A stretch of DNA of 64,000 nucleotides from an uncultured Collinsella sp. (GCA_900757495.1 CAAENX010000012.1:32825-96824); one strand, 5' to 3'. Counted from the first letter of the stretch, positions 16,874 through 25,520 are shown. The notes: a model not told the origin generated them from the letters alone. Program-made: numbers and translations.

Positions 16874-18626
16874 GGTCTAGGTGTCCTCTCACGTCTGCTT
16901 CGTAGTCCTCGATAATCTGCGGCCCTGCCGCGCTAAATTCAATTACGGTGTCGCCCACCAGGTCAAAGAGCGCCTCGTTGATGGCATCGACGAGCATGTC
17001 CTCGCTCTGCCCCGATTGCACTACTGCCGATTCCGCCTGTACTGCATTGTGCTCGAGCAGCGCGCGGAGATAGGCGTCTGCGGCGGGCGCGAGTTCGTTT
17101 GTGGCGTCAGCGGGCGCAGCAGCTGCGAACGCGGGCGTCGGCGCGAGAAGCGGTGCCACGACACCAAACTGTTCGGTGGATATGGTCGGCTCGTCGGTCA
17201 AGTCCTGCCGAATGGGTGCCACGACCGGTTCGACAATCGCGTCGGTTACGGGCTCGGCTTCCGGTTGCCCTGAGTCCGCTGCCTCGGCTTCTGCGGACGC
17301 GCCGTCCTCGCGTTCCTCGTCGATCAAAAGCGCTTCGCGCGTTTGCGCAGCGGCGCTCCGGATGTGCCCCAGCTGGCTCAGGTCGATATCGATCTTTACG
17401 GGCTGGTGGGCGGCATCCCACGAAAGCCATGTCACAATCTCGTCATCGATGATCTTGGCCAGATATTTTGGGACCTTTTCTTCCTTAAGGGGATGGGCGG
17501 GGTCCAGCGCCAGGCGCAGGCGTTGGTCGCAGGCGCGCATCATTTCACCGAGCTTGCTGCTCTTTTGCCTACTACCGTGGATACGCATGCATTCCCAAAA
17601 GCCGTTTTGGCAACGGTAGATATGGATAGGATTCAGGCGGTATTCGCAGTCCTCGTGGCGCTCGGGCGCAAAGAATACGGCCGAGGCAAACATGGTGTAG
17701 GGCATGGCCGTCTCCTCCCCAAATAAACTCGCCACGATGCCGGTCTTTCGGTGTGTGTCATAGTAGCGCGCCATACGGACATACACGGCGCATGCCACGT
17801 GGCGCAGATCGCGGTGGTGGCTGCGGTCGAGCCGCGAGTTACTTAGGTTGTACGTGGAGAGGGCGTTGATGGCGGCCATGAGTCGCTCCTCGCGCGCTTC
17901 ATCGGGCGGAAGGGGGAGCGTGGGCTCGGAGATTTTGCGACGCTTAGGGGTCTGGCCGGACGGTGCCGGTGCTGGTACAAGATCTCGTGCCGCGCGCCGC
18001 AGCTCGATAAGGGCGTTATCGAACATGACGGTTTTAGAATCGCGAAGCAGCTTGGGGTCGAGCCCGTGGAACACGGCGTAATCCTGCAGCCACACGCGCG
18101 CAAACCGGTCGATGCCGGGCTCGAAGGCGCGATAGACATCCCAAAAGGCCTTGATCTTGTTAAAACCATCGAGCGGGTCATCTACGCCAATGCCGCAAAT
18201 CAACTCATAGAGATACAGAAAGGCAAACGAGGTCGATGTCTCCTCGATATTTCCGCGGCGCACTTGGGCACGCCAGGTAAAGTAGCCGCGCAACTGTCGA
18301 TCGCTCATGGCATTGTAGGTGGGAAAGTACGACTTAAAGGTGCCGTTGTAGGGGCAGTCGTCCTCAAAGTCGGCCATCAGCAGACCTTGGCGGTAGAAAA
18401 GCTCGGCTTCCGAAAGCCAACGACCCGCGCCGCCCTTGGGGTCATCCTGCCAGCGCGATATCCCGCGCATTTTGCGGTACTGGTCGGGGAGGAAATTCTG
18501 CATCTGTCGGCCGGTTTTGAGAATCGGCTCGTCTGCGTAGATTTCATTTGAGAAGCGGGCGGACTGATGGGTCCGGGCCTCGGCCATAATGCGCTCGATG
18601 AGCATCTTGATGTCCTGGTCGGCCAC
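16866..18626 (-). CDS. TerB_N / TerB_C domain protein, first gene of the cassette
   Basis: 586 aa from GTG 18626, with GGAGAGGAG just upstream. The TerB_N region (about 65-190) shows WLSEAELFYRQGLLMADFED, FPTYNAMSDRQLRGYFTWR and AFLYLYELICGIGVDDP. The C-terminal half has TerB_C features: YRLNPIHIYRCQNGFWECMR, KEEKVPKYLAKIIDDEIV, and a final LRALLE ... DAINEALFDLVGDTVIEF ... IIEDYEADVRGHL. A variable Ala/Glu/Pro-rich stretch (about 430-500) lies between. TerB-type domains are linked to tellurite resistance and Ter-associated DNA-processing and defence-like systems. Its role may be to sense a signal or scaffold the ATPase and helicase; that is inference. Confidence 0.85.
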   Translation of the reverse strand: MADQDIKMLIERIMAEARTHQSARFSNEIYADEPILKTGRQMQNFLPDQYRKMRGISRWQDDPKGGAGRWLSEAELFYRQGLLMADFEDDCPYNGTFKSYFPTYNAMSDRQLRGYFTWRAQVRRGNIEETSTSFAFLYLYELICGIGVDDPLDGFNKIKAFWDVYRAFEPGIDRFARVWLQDYAVFHGLDPKLLRDSKTVMFDNALIELRRAARDLVPAPAPSGQTPKRRKISEPTLPLPPDEAREERLMAAINALSTYNLSNSRLDRSHHRDLRHVACAVYVRMARYYDTHRKTGIVASLFGEETAMPYTMFASAVFFAPERHEDCEYRLNPIHIYRCQNGFWECMRIHGSRQKSSKLGEMMRACDQRLRLALDPAHPLKEEKVPKYLAKIIDDEIVTWLSWDAAHQPVKIDIDLSQLGHIRSAAAQTREALLIDEEREDGASAEAEAADSGQPEAEPVTDAIVEPVVAPIRQDLTDEPTISTEQFGVVAPLLAPTPAFAAAAPADATNELAPAADAYLRALLEHNAVQAESAVVQSGQSEDMLVDAINEALFDLVGDTVIEFSAAGPQIIEDYEADVRGHLDHE

Positions 18627-18714
18627 CGCTTCTCCTCTCCTAACGCAGCTACGGTGACCTCATATCATAGCACAGCATCAAACAGGTGTTCGAGATACTG
18701 CTGCGTAGATAGAT

Positions 18715-19431
18715 TTAGAACAGGAGGGCGTAGATGACGGCGATGACGACGGAGGGGAGCATATTGGCCGTGCGGAAGGTCTGAGGACGGATGAGATTGA
18801 CGCCGACGCAGAAGATGAGCATGGAGCCTACGAGCGAAAGGCTGTCGAGGGCTGCCGCGGTCATGATGGGGGAGAGTGCGCCGGCAAACAGCGTGATCGT
18901 CCCCTGGAACACGGCGACGGGCAGGGCGGAGAAGATGCAGCCGCGGCCAAGCGAGGCCGTCATGGTGCAGACGATGATGCAGTCCAGTGCGCCCTTGAGG
19001 GCAAGCGTTGACCAGTCGCCGAGCAGGCCGTCCTGGATCGATCCCACAATGGCCATGGCGCCGATGCACACGGTGAGTGAAGTCGAGACAAAAGCGTTGG
19101 TGAACTCGTTATCGCCCTCACTGCCAGTCTTGCGCTTGAGCCATTCGCCAAGGTTCTCGATGGCGGCTTCCAAGTTGACGGCCTCGCCGATGAGCGAACC
19201 GAGCGCAAATGAGACGATGAGCATGGTGGTACCGGTGGTCGACAGCGCCTTTCCATCGATGACGAGCATCTTTTGCATTGTGCCGCCCAGGCCGATAAAC
19301 AGGACGCACAGCCCCGATGCTTTCATGAGCGTGTCTTGGATGCGCGGTGTAATGAAGCGGCCGCCCGCTAATCCCAAAAGACCGCCCGCAACTAAAAGCA
19401 CAACGTTGATGATTGTTCCCAAGCCCGGCAT
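18715..19431 (-). CDS. DUF554 family membrane protein
   Basis: 238 aa from ATG 19431, which has AGGAGGG ahead of it; an in-frame upstream Met lacks such a site. The protein begins MPGLGTIINVVLLVAGGLLG and has about seven hydrophobic segments with a conserved GSLIGE and a C-terminal LPSVVIAVIYALLF, the layout of the DUF554/YdfK family. It is a probable transporter of unknown substrate. It lies 88 bases upstream of the TerB cassette on the same strand, so read-through into it is possible. Confidence 0.85.
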   Translation of the reverse strand: MPGLGTIINVVLLVAGGLLGLAGGRFITPRIQDTLMKASGLCVLFIGLGGTMQKMLVIDGKALSTTGTTMLIVSFALGSLIGEAVNLEAAIENLGEWLKRKTGSEGDNEFTNAFVSTSLTVCIGAMAIVGSIQDGLLGDWSTLALKGALDCIIVCTMTASLGRGCIFSALPVAVFQGTITLFAGALSPIMTAAALDSLSLVGSMLIFCVGVNLIRPQTFRTANMLPSVVIAVIYALLF

Positions 19432-19549
19432 GAGCCCTCCTGTATTGATGCCAACGTGGCAATCGTAGCAGAACGAAATGCGAGGCACATCGCGACTCAT
19501 CTAATACGTTATATAAGTGGTATTAGGAATGATGCGCAGCATTTAAGCC

Positions 19550-20980
19550 TCAGGTGGTTGTCGGGACATAGGGATAGTAGTCAAAGCGCAGTGTCATAAG
19601 CCGCTGTGGGGATTCAATAGCCGCGGCGATGATATTGGCATCGCGGGCACGATCAAACCCTTCGAGTTCGATCTGATACGAGACGTCTTGCATAATGTCC
19701 AGACGTCGCCAGGCTAGGAGTGTGTCGCCATCGAATTCCAAGGTTTTGCCTCCGTCTGGGGCAACGGCGTATAGACGCAGTTTAGCGGTGGTTGCAGGGT
19801 CGACAACCGTGACCTTTTTAATTTCGTTTCGAGTATTCTTGGCGCCCAACAGGGTGAGCAGTGTTGGGGCCACGACCTCGCCCGATGGCAAAAAGACGAC
19901 TTCGATGGATTCGGGAAATGCGATGATGGCCGACTTGCGGACGGGCTGATTGGCGGCGGCAACTTCGATGTTCGCAGCGTCGATGACCTCCGTGTGGTCG
20001 AGCGCGGCAAGCACGCAGCAGTTACCTTCATCGATCTCTTGAGGATCAGCAAGCCCCAGACTGTCCGCGAGCTCGGGATCGTTTGGATCGGTGGCGGGTT
20101 CATTCGGTGCTTCGAAAGAAGCTGGGACGCTGTTTGTCGGCGACGGCGTGTCGCCCGCACCTGCTTCTTTGTCCGCGCTCTCTTCTTGTGTGGTTGCGTT
20201 GATGGGTTCGTCGTTTGAGGGGAGCGTCTTGGCGTCAAGCGCGGAGGGAAGAATTCCGATGGCTCCGAATCCGTTCCACTCCATTTCGAGAAGCGCCGGG
20301 TCGGCAAGAATGCGTTGCCTGCTTTGCGCGTGGGCATCGATTTCAATAGGGCCTGCCTCTATCCCTCGTGTAAGGCTGAGTGATCCGTCTGACTTCTCGA
20401 AATGAGCGTCTGTGTCTTTGGTGCTGACGGCGTAGAACAGCAGGGACGCTTCTCCCGCCGCGACGGCATCGGTGCCGGCTTTGGTCAGCTGCAACGATGC
20501 CGTGAATGAGAGGGTGGGCTGCGTGTCGTCTGCATTCGCGGCGGCGCAGCCCAGACATATACCGCCTCCTTTCTCAAAAAACGTACCGTCGAAGACGACC
20601 TTCGCTCCGTTCGCCGAGTCATCGACCGAAGCGATGTCGATGCGCAGCTCTAAATTGCATGGATCGCCATCTGCATCGAGCACAACCGAGCGCCACGTGC
20701 AGACGGCGCACCCCGCCTGGGAGCCGTTTGCCTTGTTCGAACGCTTGATATCCACGACTATCGAGCCGTCCGTATTACGACGAAGGCATCCCGAGGTTGA
20801 GATCGCGGCCTGTGCGATCGAAAAACGCTTGCACGCAATGGCGCTCGACGGATTTGGGGCGGAACTTAGGGCTGCTGGTAAGGAGTCTGCCATGACGGGA
20901 GTCGCCCAAGCGGCGACAGGCGTTCCGGTTGCGAGCGCGCCGCAGAGTGCGACGACGGGCAAAAGGTTCTTCGATGCCAT
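19550..20980 (-). CDS. Secreted cysteine-paired protein of unknown function
   Basis: 476 aa with a Sec-type signal (hydrophobic LLPVVALCGALATGTPVAAW, likely cleavage after ATPVMA). The mature N-terminal half contains a series of cysteines including two CxxC pairs (GCAVCTW and CLGCAAA), suggesting disulfides or a metal site. The middle (about 250-310) is a disordered acidic Pro/Ser/Thr/Glu-rich linker, followed by a C-terminal strand-rich domain (KKVTVVDPATTAKLRLYAV, VSYQIELEGFDRARD). I do not recognise a family. The start follows AAGGAG by 4-5 bases. It is the last gene of the five-gene surface operon, 18 bases after the LAQTG gene. Confidence 0.7.
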   Translation of the reverse strand: MASKNLLPVVALCGALATGTPVAAWATPVMADSLPAALSSAPNPSSAIACKRFSIAQAAISTSGCLRRNTDGSIVVDIKRSNKANGSQAGCAVCTWRSVVLDADGDPCNLELRIDIASVDDSANGAKVVFDGTFFEKGGGICLGCAAANADDTQPTLSFTASLQLTKAGTDAVAAGEASLLFYAVSTKDTDAHFEKSDGSLSLTRGIEAGPIEIDAHAQSRQRILADPALLEMEWNGFGAIGILPSALDAKTLPSNDEPINATTQEESADKEAGAGDTPSPTNSVPASFEAPNEPATDPNDPELADSLGLADPQEIDEGNCCVLAALDHTEVIDAANIEVAAANQPVRKSAIIAFPESIEVVFLPSGEVVAPTLLTLLGAKNTRNEIKKVTVVDPATTAKLRLYAVAPDGGKTLEFDGDTLLAWRRLDIMQDVSYQIELEGFDRARDANIIAAAIESPQRLMTLRFDYYPYVPTTT

Positions 20981-20998
20981 GGGGTCTCCTTAGCTAAT

Positions 20999-21280
20999 TT
21001 AGTGCGGCCTGTCCATGTTTTGTTTCTGGCTGCGTTTGATGTGCAGACCGAGGCCGGCGGTTCCTGCGCCTGCTGCTGTGGCGCCTGCTGCCAAGAGCCA
21101 TCGTCTGTCGCCTGTCTGCGCCAACGGTTCCTCGCGGTCGCCGCGGTCGAGCTCCGAGAGGTCGACCGTCACTTGCGTGGCGGCCTGGGCCTGTTCTTGC
21201 TGGGCAAAGGCCATGGCTGGCCCAAACGCTAGGATGCCCACGGCGGCGGCCAGGGCGACGGCCTTATGCCGTGTGCGCAC
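20999..21280 (-). CDS. Small cell-wall-anchored protein with LAQTG sorting signal
   Basis: 93 aa from GTG 21280, whose start overlaps the preceding stop by 17 bases. The N-terminus is a signal peptide (basic VRTRHK, then AVALAAAVGILAFGPAMAFA). A short mature region (about 35 aa) is acidic. It ends with EEPLAQTGDRRWLLAAGATA, a hydrophobic run and a basic KRSQKQ tail: the three-part sorting signal used by sortases, here with LAQTG, the LAxTG variant preferred by class E sortases of high-GC actinobacteria. The functional extracellular part is therefore tiny, so it may work as a wall anchor or subunit for a partner. No sortase gene is in view. Confidence 0.7.
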   Translation of the reverse strand: MRTRHKAVALAAAVGILAFGPAMAFAQQEQAQAATQVTVDLSELDRGDREEPLAQTGDRRWLLAAGATAAGAGTAGLGLHIKRSQKQNMDRPH

Positions 21281-21863
21281 CGGGCTCGACCGTCCAGGTG
21301 ATCGTCGCAACCTGATCGCCTTCGCCGGTTACGCGGAAGATGTCGCGCGTGACGCGGGCGACGTTTCCGCTTGTCTTGAGCTTAATTTTGTCCGTGCCAC
21401 CGGCAATGCCCTGGTAGCCCATGTCGAAGGCTGCATTCTTGGAAAGATCGAGGCCCGTCCCCTGCATTGCGGCGCTGGCGTTCTGGAGCGCGCCGTCGGG
21501 GCCGACCTTAAAGTCGATGGAGTTCTGCGCGGTTCCGGCCTTGGCGTCGGCGGCAATGGTCCAGGTGTTCATGGCGTCGATCTTCATGTTGGTGACATGG
21601 ATGCCGTAGGCCGAATGATTGTCGATGGTGGTCGCGTCTTCTGAGGGGCCCTGAAGCGTGCCGTCGGCCTTGGCGACGAAGGGAATAACCGTCGGAACTT
21701 TGAACTCAACGTTGTCGATCTCGGTCCTGACCATTACTTTCGTGGTTCCAACGCGCCCGGCCGCCATAGCTGGCGTCGGGGCGGCGCCCATTGCGAGCGC
21801 GAGCGCGAGCCCTGCGCCCACGACGAGCGCTCTGGCTCCGTTCATGTTCCTGGTGATGTCCAT
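21264..21863 (-). CDS. Secreted beta-rich protein of unknown function
   Basis: 199 aa with a classical signal peptide (ARALVVGAGLALALAMGAAPTPAMA, cut near AxA). The mature part is strand-rich with alternating hydrophobic residues (VPTVIPFVAKADGTL, NHSAYGIHVTNMKIDAMNTW, VATITWTVEPG) and no cysteines. The style recalls WxL- or TasA-like extracellular domains, but no family can be named. The start ATG is preceded by GAAAGG. Its stop overlaps the start of the LAQTG gene, and it follows the membrane protein gene by 89 bases. Confidence 0.6.
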   Translation of the reverse strand: MDITRNMNGARALVVGAGLALALAMGAAPTPAMAAGRVGTTKVMVRTEIDNVEFKVPTVIPFVAKADGTLQGPSEDATTIDNHSAYGIHVTNMKIDAMNTWTIAADAKAGTAQNSIDFKVGPDGALQNASAAMQGTGLDLSKNAAFDMGYQGIAGGTDKIKLKTSGNVARVTRDIFRVTGEGDQVATITWTVEPGAHTA

Positions 21864-21952
21864 GGTCGTTCCTTTCTATTCGCCGCGGGCCGTCCCCGCG
21901 ATGATTGGACGAATGCTGGTGAATTGCGTGCGGTGCCGCGTCGGCCGGAAAG

Positions 21953-22462
21953 CTAGTTCTCGGCTTGCTCAACCCGTACCTTGACACGTGTCGGATTGCC
22001 GTGGCTGTCGAGGGTCTTTGCATCGAGTGCCTGGATCTCGATGTATGCCTCGCCTTCTTTGATGTCGCCGGCGGGGCACGTTTCGATTGTCTTGCCGGTC
22101 TCGACCACACCGGATTCGTACATGGTCTCGTCGTTTTGGATGACGCGGAATCGCTGGGGAAATATATTGTCTTGGACGTTTTGCACGTTGACGCGCAGCT
22201 TGCCGTCCTCCTGCAGCTGAGCGACCGGTGCGACCGAAATCGTCATCATGTTGTCGCGGACGATGGCGTCGAGCTCATCTTGGATTTCCTGACGCGTTTT
22301 GCCCTCCGCCGTCGTGACCGAAGCGCCCGCCTCGGGTACGGGCTGCGACTGCCAAGCGTATAGTCCTACGGCGACAAGGGCGCAGACGATGGCTAAGCAG
22401 GCAACGATGAGCTTCTTGCGACGACCCAGGCCTGCAAAGTGGGGTGGCTTCTTCGCGCTCAT
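21953..22462 (-). CDS. Membrane-anchored protein with extracellular beta domain
   Basis: 169 aa from ATG 22462, which overlaps the stop of the upstream gene (ATGA), giving translational coupling. The N-terminus is cytoplasmic and basic (KKPPHFAGLGRRKKL), followed by one transmembrane helix (IVACLAIVCALVAVGLYAW). The outer part has KLRVNVQNVQDNIFPQRFRV and ETMYESGVVETGKTIETCP. This resembles a small Ig-like or bacterial pilus-accessory domain, but no family is recognised. It is read here as an exported partner of the surface operon. Confidence 0.55.
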   Translation of the reverse strand: MSAKKPPHFAGLGRRKKLIVACLAIVCALVAVGLYAWQSQPVPEAGASVTTAEGKTRQEIQDELDAIVRDNMMTISVAPVAQLQEDGKLRVNVQNVQDNIFPQRFRVIQNDETMYESGVVETGKTIETCPAGDIKEGEAYIEIQALDAKTLDSHGNPTRVKVRVEQAEN

Positions 22463-22755
22463 GCGGCATCCTTGGCGGTATAGATGCGCGCAAAGGTGGA
22501 CGGGTCCGCTCCAAAGAGCATGTGAAGCATCAGGCGGCGCGAGTAGACAAGCTCGTCGAAGTCGGGAGGGAGCTCGATGTCGTGGATATGCGCGATGTGG
22601 TGGGCGAGCGCCGAGAACGACTCGGGGTCGCAGATCACATCGGTGGTAACGTGGTAGACCGCCGTATCGGGGAATGCCTCTTCGTCGAAAGGCAGGAGAT
22701 GGGGATCGTCGTCGACTTCGATGGCGATGCCGTACTGGGGCCAGTAATATGCCAT
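22459..22755 (-). CDS. Small protein of unknown function, first gene of the surface operon
   Basis: 98 aa, acidic, no signal peptide or membrane segment. It starts MAYYWPQYGIAIEVDDDPHL and contains CDPESFSALAHHIAHIHDIE and MLHMLFGADPSTFARIYTAKD. The start has GGGAGG 7 bases upstream. A cytosolic helper or regulator for the exported proteins downstream is possible; the family is unknown. Its stop shares the ATGA overlap with the next gene. Confidence 0.55.
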   Translation of the reverse strand: MAYYWPQYGIAIEVDDDPHLLPFDEEAFPDTAVYHVTTDVICDPESFSALAHHIAHIHDIELPPDFDELVYSRRLMLHMLFGADPSTFARIYTAKDAA

Positions 22756-23100
22756 GGGAACCTCCCTGCTTCTGGGCCAAAACTTCTATTGGTTTTGGCT
22801 GTCGACGCCGACGGTATCAGCCGCTACTTGACCAATTTCTGACCAAATGCTTGACGGATTGGCGTCTCCGCAGGTAAAAGGCGGAAAAAAATACTCCAAC
22901 TTTTTTCGAGCGACAATCGCGCGGTCGGCGGCGGCGGGGCCATATGTGTCAAAAGCATCGTCTGCCGAGGAAATCAAGCCGCTTGCCGAATTGCACGAAC
23001 GTAAAAATCGCCAATTATGGAGACGGTCTCGAACACGTCGACGAAACGATGCGGTAACATCTCCCTGCAAACACTGTAGTTAGCTAAAGGGGGAGTTCGC
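22756..23100. promoter_or_regulatory. Divergent control region between the surface operon and the lct operon
   Basis: No gene is convincing in these 345 bases. At 22828-22854 the text TTGACCAATTTC, TGACCAAATGC and TTGAC gives near-direct repeats (TTGGTCA on the minus strand), and TTGACG at 22851 with TAAAAG 18 bases later would make a plus-strand promoter. The repeats could be an operator of a lactate-type regulator. A GGGGGAG ribosome site precedes the lctD start. All assigned by eye. Confidence 0.35.
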
Positions 23101-24702
23101 GTGTCTGCAACCATCAAACCCTTCACCGACGAGTTCGAAGAGTATGGTCGCGATGAGTCTCGCGCATCGGGCGAGGCCTCGAGCATCTCGTTTCCGACAA
23201 CGGAAGACGAGGTCCGTGCCATTTTGGAAAAGCTCCATGTCGAGCGTGTCCCGGTAACGGTTCAGGGCGCCCGAACCGGCCTTGCCGCCGGTGCCGTGCC
23301 CCACGGCGGGCATATCCTCAATACTTCCCGTATGAATCGCTACTTGGGCCTTCGCCGCGATGAACAAGGCCAATTTCTGCTGCGCGTGGAGCCGGGCGTT
23401 GTGCTCTCGGAGCTGCGCAAGCAGCTGAGCAAGAAGGTGCTGCCGACTGCTGGTTGGGACCAGGCATCGCTTGAGGCCTACGAGGAGTTCCAAGAGGCCC
23501 CCGAGCAGTTCTTTCCCACCGATCCCACCGAGACGTCTGCCTGTCTGGGCGGCATGGCGGCATGTAACGCCTCTGGTGCCCGCAGCTACGCCTACGGTCC
23601 CATGCGCCCACATATCACGGGGCTCCACGTCGCACTGGCTGATGGCGATTTGCTTGAGCTTCAGCGCGGCGAGGCTTTTGCCCAGGGCCGCCACCTGTCG
23701 CTCGTGACGGCAGCGGGCCGTACGCTCGAGCTCGATCTTCCCGGCTATACCATGCCCAAGACAAAAAATGCCTCAGGCTATTTCGTTGCGGACGAAATGG
23801 ACGCCATCGACCTCTTTATCGGTGCTTGCGGCACGCTCGGCGTTATCACCGAGCTCGAGATTGCCCTGCAGGCGGCGCCTGCGGTCGTTTGGGGTGTGAG
23901 CTGCTTTTTCGATAGCGAAGACAAGGCCGTGTCCTTTACTGATTCCGTGCGCCCCGTCCTGTCCCATGCGGCTGCCATCGAGTACTTCGACGCTGGCGCC
24001 CTGGATATCTTGCGTCGCCAGCGCGAGCAGTCGACGGCGTTTGCCTCGCTGCCGGCGCTCGACAAAGAGGCGAAGGTCTGTGTCTACGTGGAGCTCGACT
24101 GCGATGACGAGGCCCAGGCGACCGAGGAACTGTACCACCTGGGATGGGTGCTCGAGTTTGCGGGCGGCAGCGACGATGCGACATGGGTCGCGCGCACCGA
24201 GGTCGATCGCGAGTGCCAGCGGTTCTTCCGCCATGCGGTCCCCGAGAGCGTCAATATGCTTATCGACGAGCGCCGCCGCACGGATCCCACCATCACCAAA
24301 CTGGGTTCGGACATGTCGGTGCCCAATGCACGCCTTGCCGATGTCGTGGCCCTCTATCGCCGCACACTGGCCGAAAGCGGGCTTGAATCTGCTGCCTGGG
24401 GGCACATCGGTAACAACCATCTGCATGTGAACATCCTGCCGCGCGATGCGCAGGACTACCGTCGCGGTGGCGAGCTGTTTGCCCAGTGGGCTGCGGAGGT
24501 AACGGCTATGGGCGGTGCCGTTTCTGCCGAGCACGGCGTCGGCAAGATCAAGGCGGGCTTCTTAGAGACGATGTACGGTCACGAGGCCATGGTCGAGTCG
24601 GCGCGGCTCAAGCTCCAGCTCGATCCCGACGGGCAGCTGGGTCGCGGCAACCTGTTTTCGGAGAAGCTCTTGGATGAGCTCGTCCAGAAAGGGGGCGCGT
24701 GA
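23101..24702 (+). CDS. lctD: FAD-linked lactate dehydrogenase subunit (GlcD/LctD-like)
   Basis: 533 aa from GTG 23101 behind GGGGGAG. An N-terminal FAD_binding_4 domain (PTTEDEVRAILEKL, VTVQGARTGLAAGAVPHGG, GGMAACNASGARSYAYG) and a C-terminal FAD oxidase domain (GHIGNNHLHVNIL and VSAEHGVGKIK) are the marks of the D-lactate/glycolate oxidase family. Followed immediately by EtfB and ferredoxin-tailed EtfA genes, the same three components as the electron-confurcating lactate dehydrogenase LctBCD of Acetobacterium woodii. Lactate oxidation with NAD+, driven by ferredoxin, is inferred; glycolate or a related 2-hydroxyacid remains possible. Confidence 0.8.
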   Translation: MSATIKPFTDEFEEYGRDESRASGEASSISFPTTEDEVRAILEKLHVERVPVTVQGARTGLAAGAVPHGGHILNTSRMNRYLGLRRDEQGQFLLRVEPGVVLSELRKQLSKKVLPTAGWDQASLEAYEEFQEAPEQFFPTDPTETSACLGGMAACNASGARSYAYGPMRPHITGLHVALADGDLLELQRGEAFAQGRHLSLVTAAGRTLELDLPGYTMPKTKNASGYFVADEMDAIDLFIGACGTLGVITELEIALQAAPAVVWGVSCFFDSEDKAVSFTDSVRPVLSHAAAIEYFDAGALDILRRQREQSTAFASLPALDKEAKVCVYVELDCDDEAQATEELYHLGWVLEFAGGSDDATWVARTEVDRECQRFFRHAVPESVNMLIDERRRTDPTITKLGSDMSVPNARLADVVALYRRTLAESGLESAAWGHIGNNHLHVNILPRDAQDYRRGGELFAQWAAEVTAMGGAVSAEHGVGKIKAGFLETMYGHEAMVESARLKLQLDPDGQLGRGNLFSEKLLDELVQKGGA

Positions 24703-25520
24703 AGATGAGCGATTTCCATATGGTGGTGTGCGTCAAGGCCGTGCCGGGCAGCACCGAGGTCAAGATGGACCCCAAGACCAATACCATCGTACGCGATGGC
24801 AAGCAGGCGGTCATTAATCCCTTTGATGCGAGCGCTTTGGAATGCGCGCTGGCGCTGAAGGACGACTTTATCGGCTTTGGCATGGATGTGCGCGTGACGG
24901 TGGTGTCGATGGGCATCCCCGCGACCGAGTCGCTGCTGCGCGACTGCATCGCCCGAGGCGCCGATGACGCGCTGCTGCTAACCGATCGCGCCTTTGCAGG
25001 TGCCGATACCCTGGCAACCACCTATGCCCTCAAGTGCGGCATCGAGGCGCTCGACGAGGACTTCGACCTGCTCATCTGCGGCAAGATGGCGGTGGATGGC
25101 GATACGGCCCAGATTGGTCCCGAGCTTGCCGGTGCCTTTGAGATTCCCTGCGTGACCGACGTGAGCTGCGTGCAAAGCGCGGGCTTTACGACGTGTGGCT
25201 CGCTGGCGCTCGTTCACGGATGCGATGCCGGCGAGGAGACGGTGTGTCTTGAGATGCCGTGCGCGATGACGACTGCCAAGGAGATTGGCCAGTTGCGTAT
25301 GCCGAGTATTGCCGGTATTCGTGCGGCGGAGGAGACGGACGTGCGCGTGGTCAGTGCCGCCGACGTGAACGCCGACCCCGCGCGTTGCGGTCTTGCCGGG
25401 TCGCCGACACAGGTCGTACGATCGTTTGTGCCCGACCGTGACCAAACGTGCAAGGCCGTTGAGGGGACGGCGTCCGAGCAGGCGGTAGAACTTGCCAAGA
25501 TTATCGAGGGGATGGCATAG
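24699..25520 (+). CDS. lctB: Electron transfer flavoprotein beta subunit (LctB/EtfB)
   Basis: 273 aa. The EtfB fold is seen in VCVKAVPGSTEVKMDPKTNT, the ribose-binding DFDLLICGKMAVDGDTAQIG and ASALECALALKD. The family's AMP/FAD site between EtfB and EtfA carries the electrons. The GTG at 24699 overlaps the lctD stop; an ATG 6 bases downstream, at 24705, is an equally good start behind GGGGG. One unit with lctD and lctC. Confidence 0.88.
   Translation: MKMSDFHMVVCVKAVPGSTEVKMDPKTNTIVRDGKQAVINPFDASALECALALKDDFIGFGMDVRVTVVSMGIPATESLLRDCIARGADDALLLTDRAFAGADTLATTYALKCGIEALDEDFDLLICGKMAVDGDTAQIGPELAGAFEIPCVTDVSCVQSAGFTTCGSLALVHGCDAGEETVCLEMPCAMTTAKEIGQLRMPSIAGIRAAEETDVRVVSAADVNADPARCGLAGSPTQVVRSFVPDRDQTCKAVEGTASEQAVELAKIIEGMA

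Noticed and set aside
13008..18626. Complete BREX locus
   Set aside because: Only a BrxD-like ATPase and BrxHI-like helicase are present; no brxC, pglX, pglZ, brxA or brxB in the window.
22786..23083. Small frames on both strands before lctD
   Set aside because: No ribosome sites, no domain; the region is better read as regulatory.
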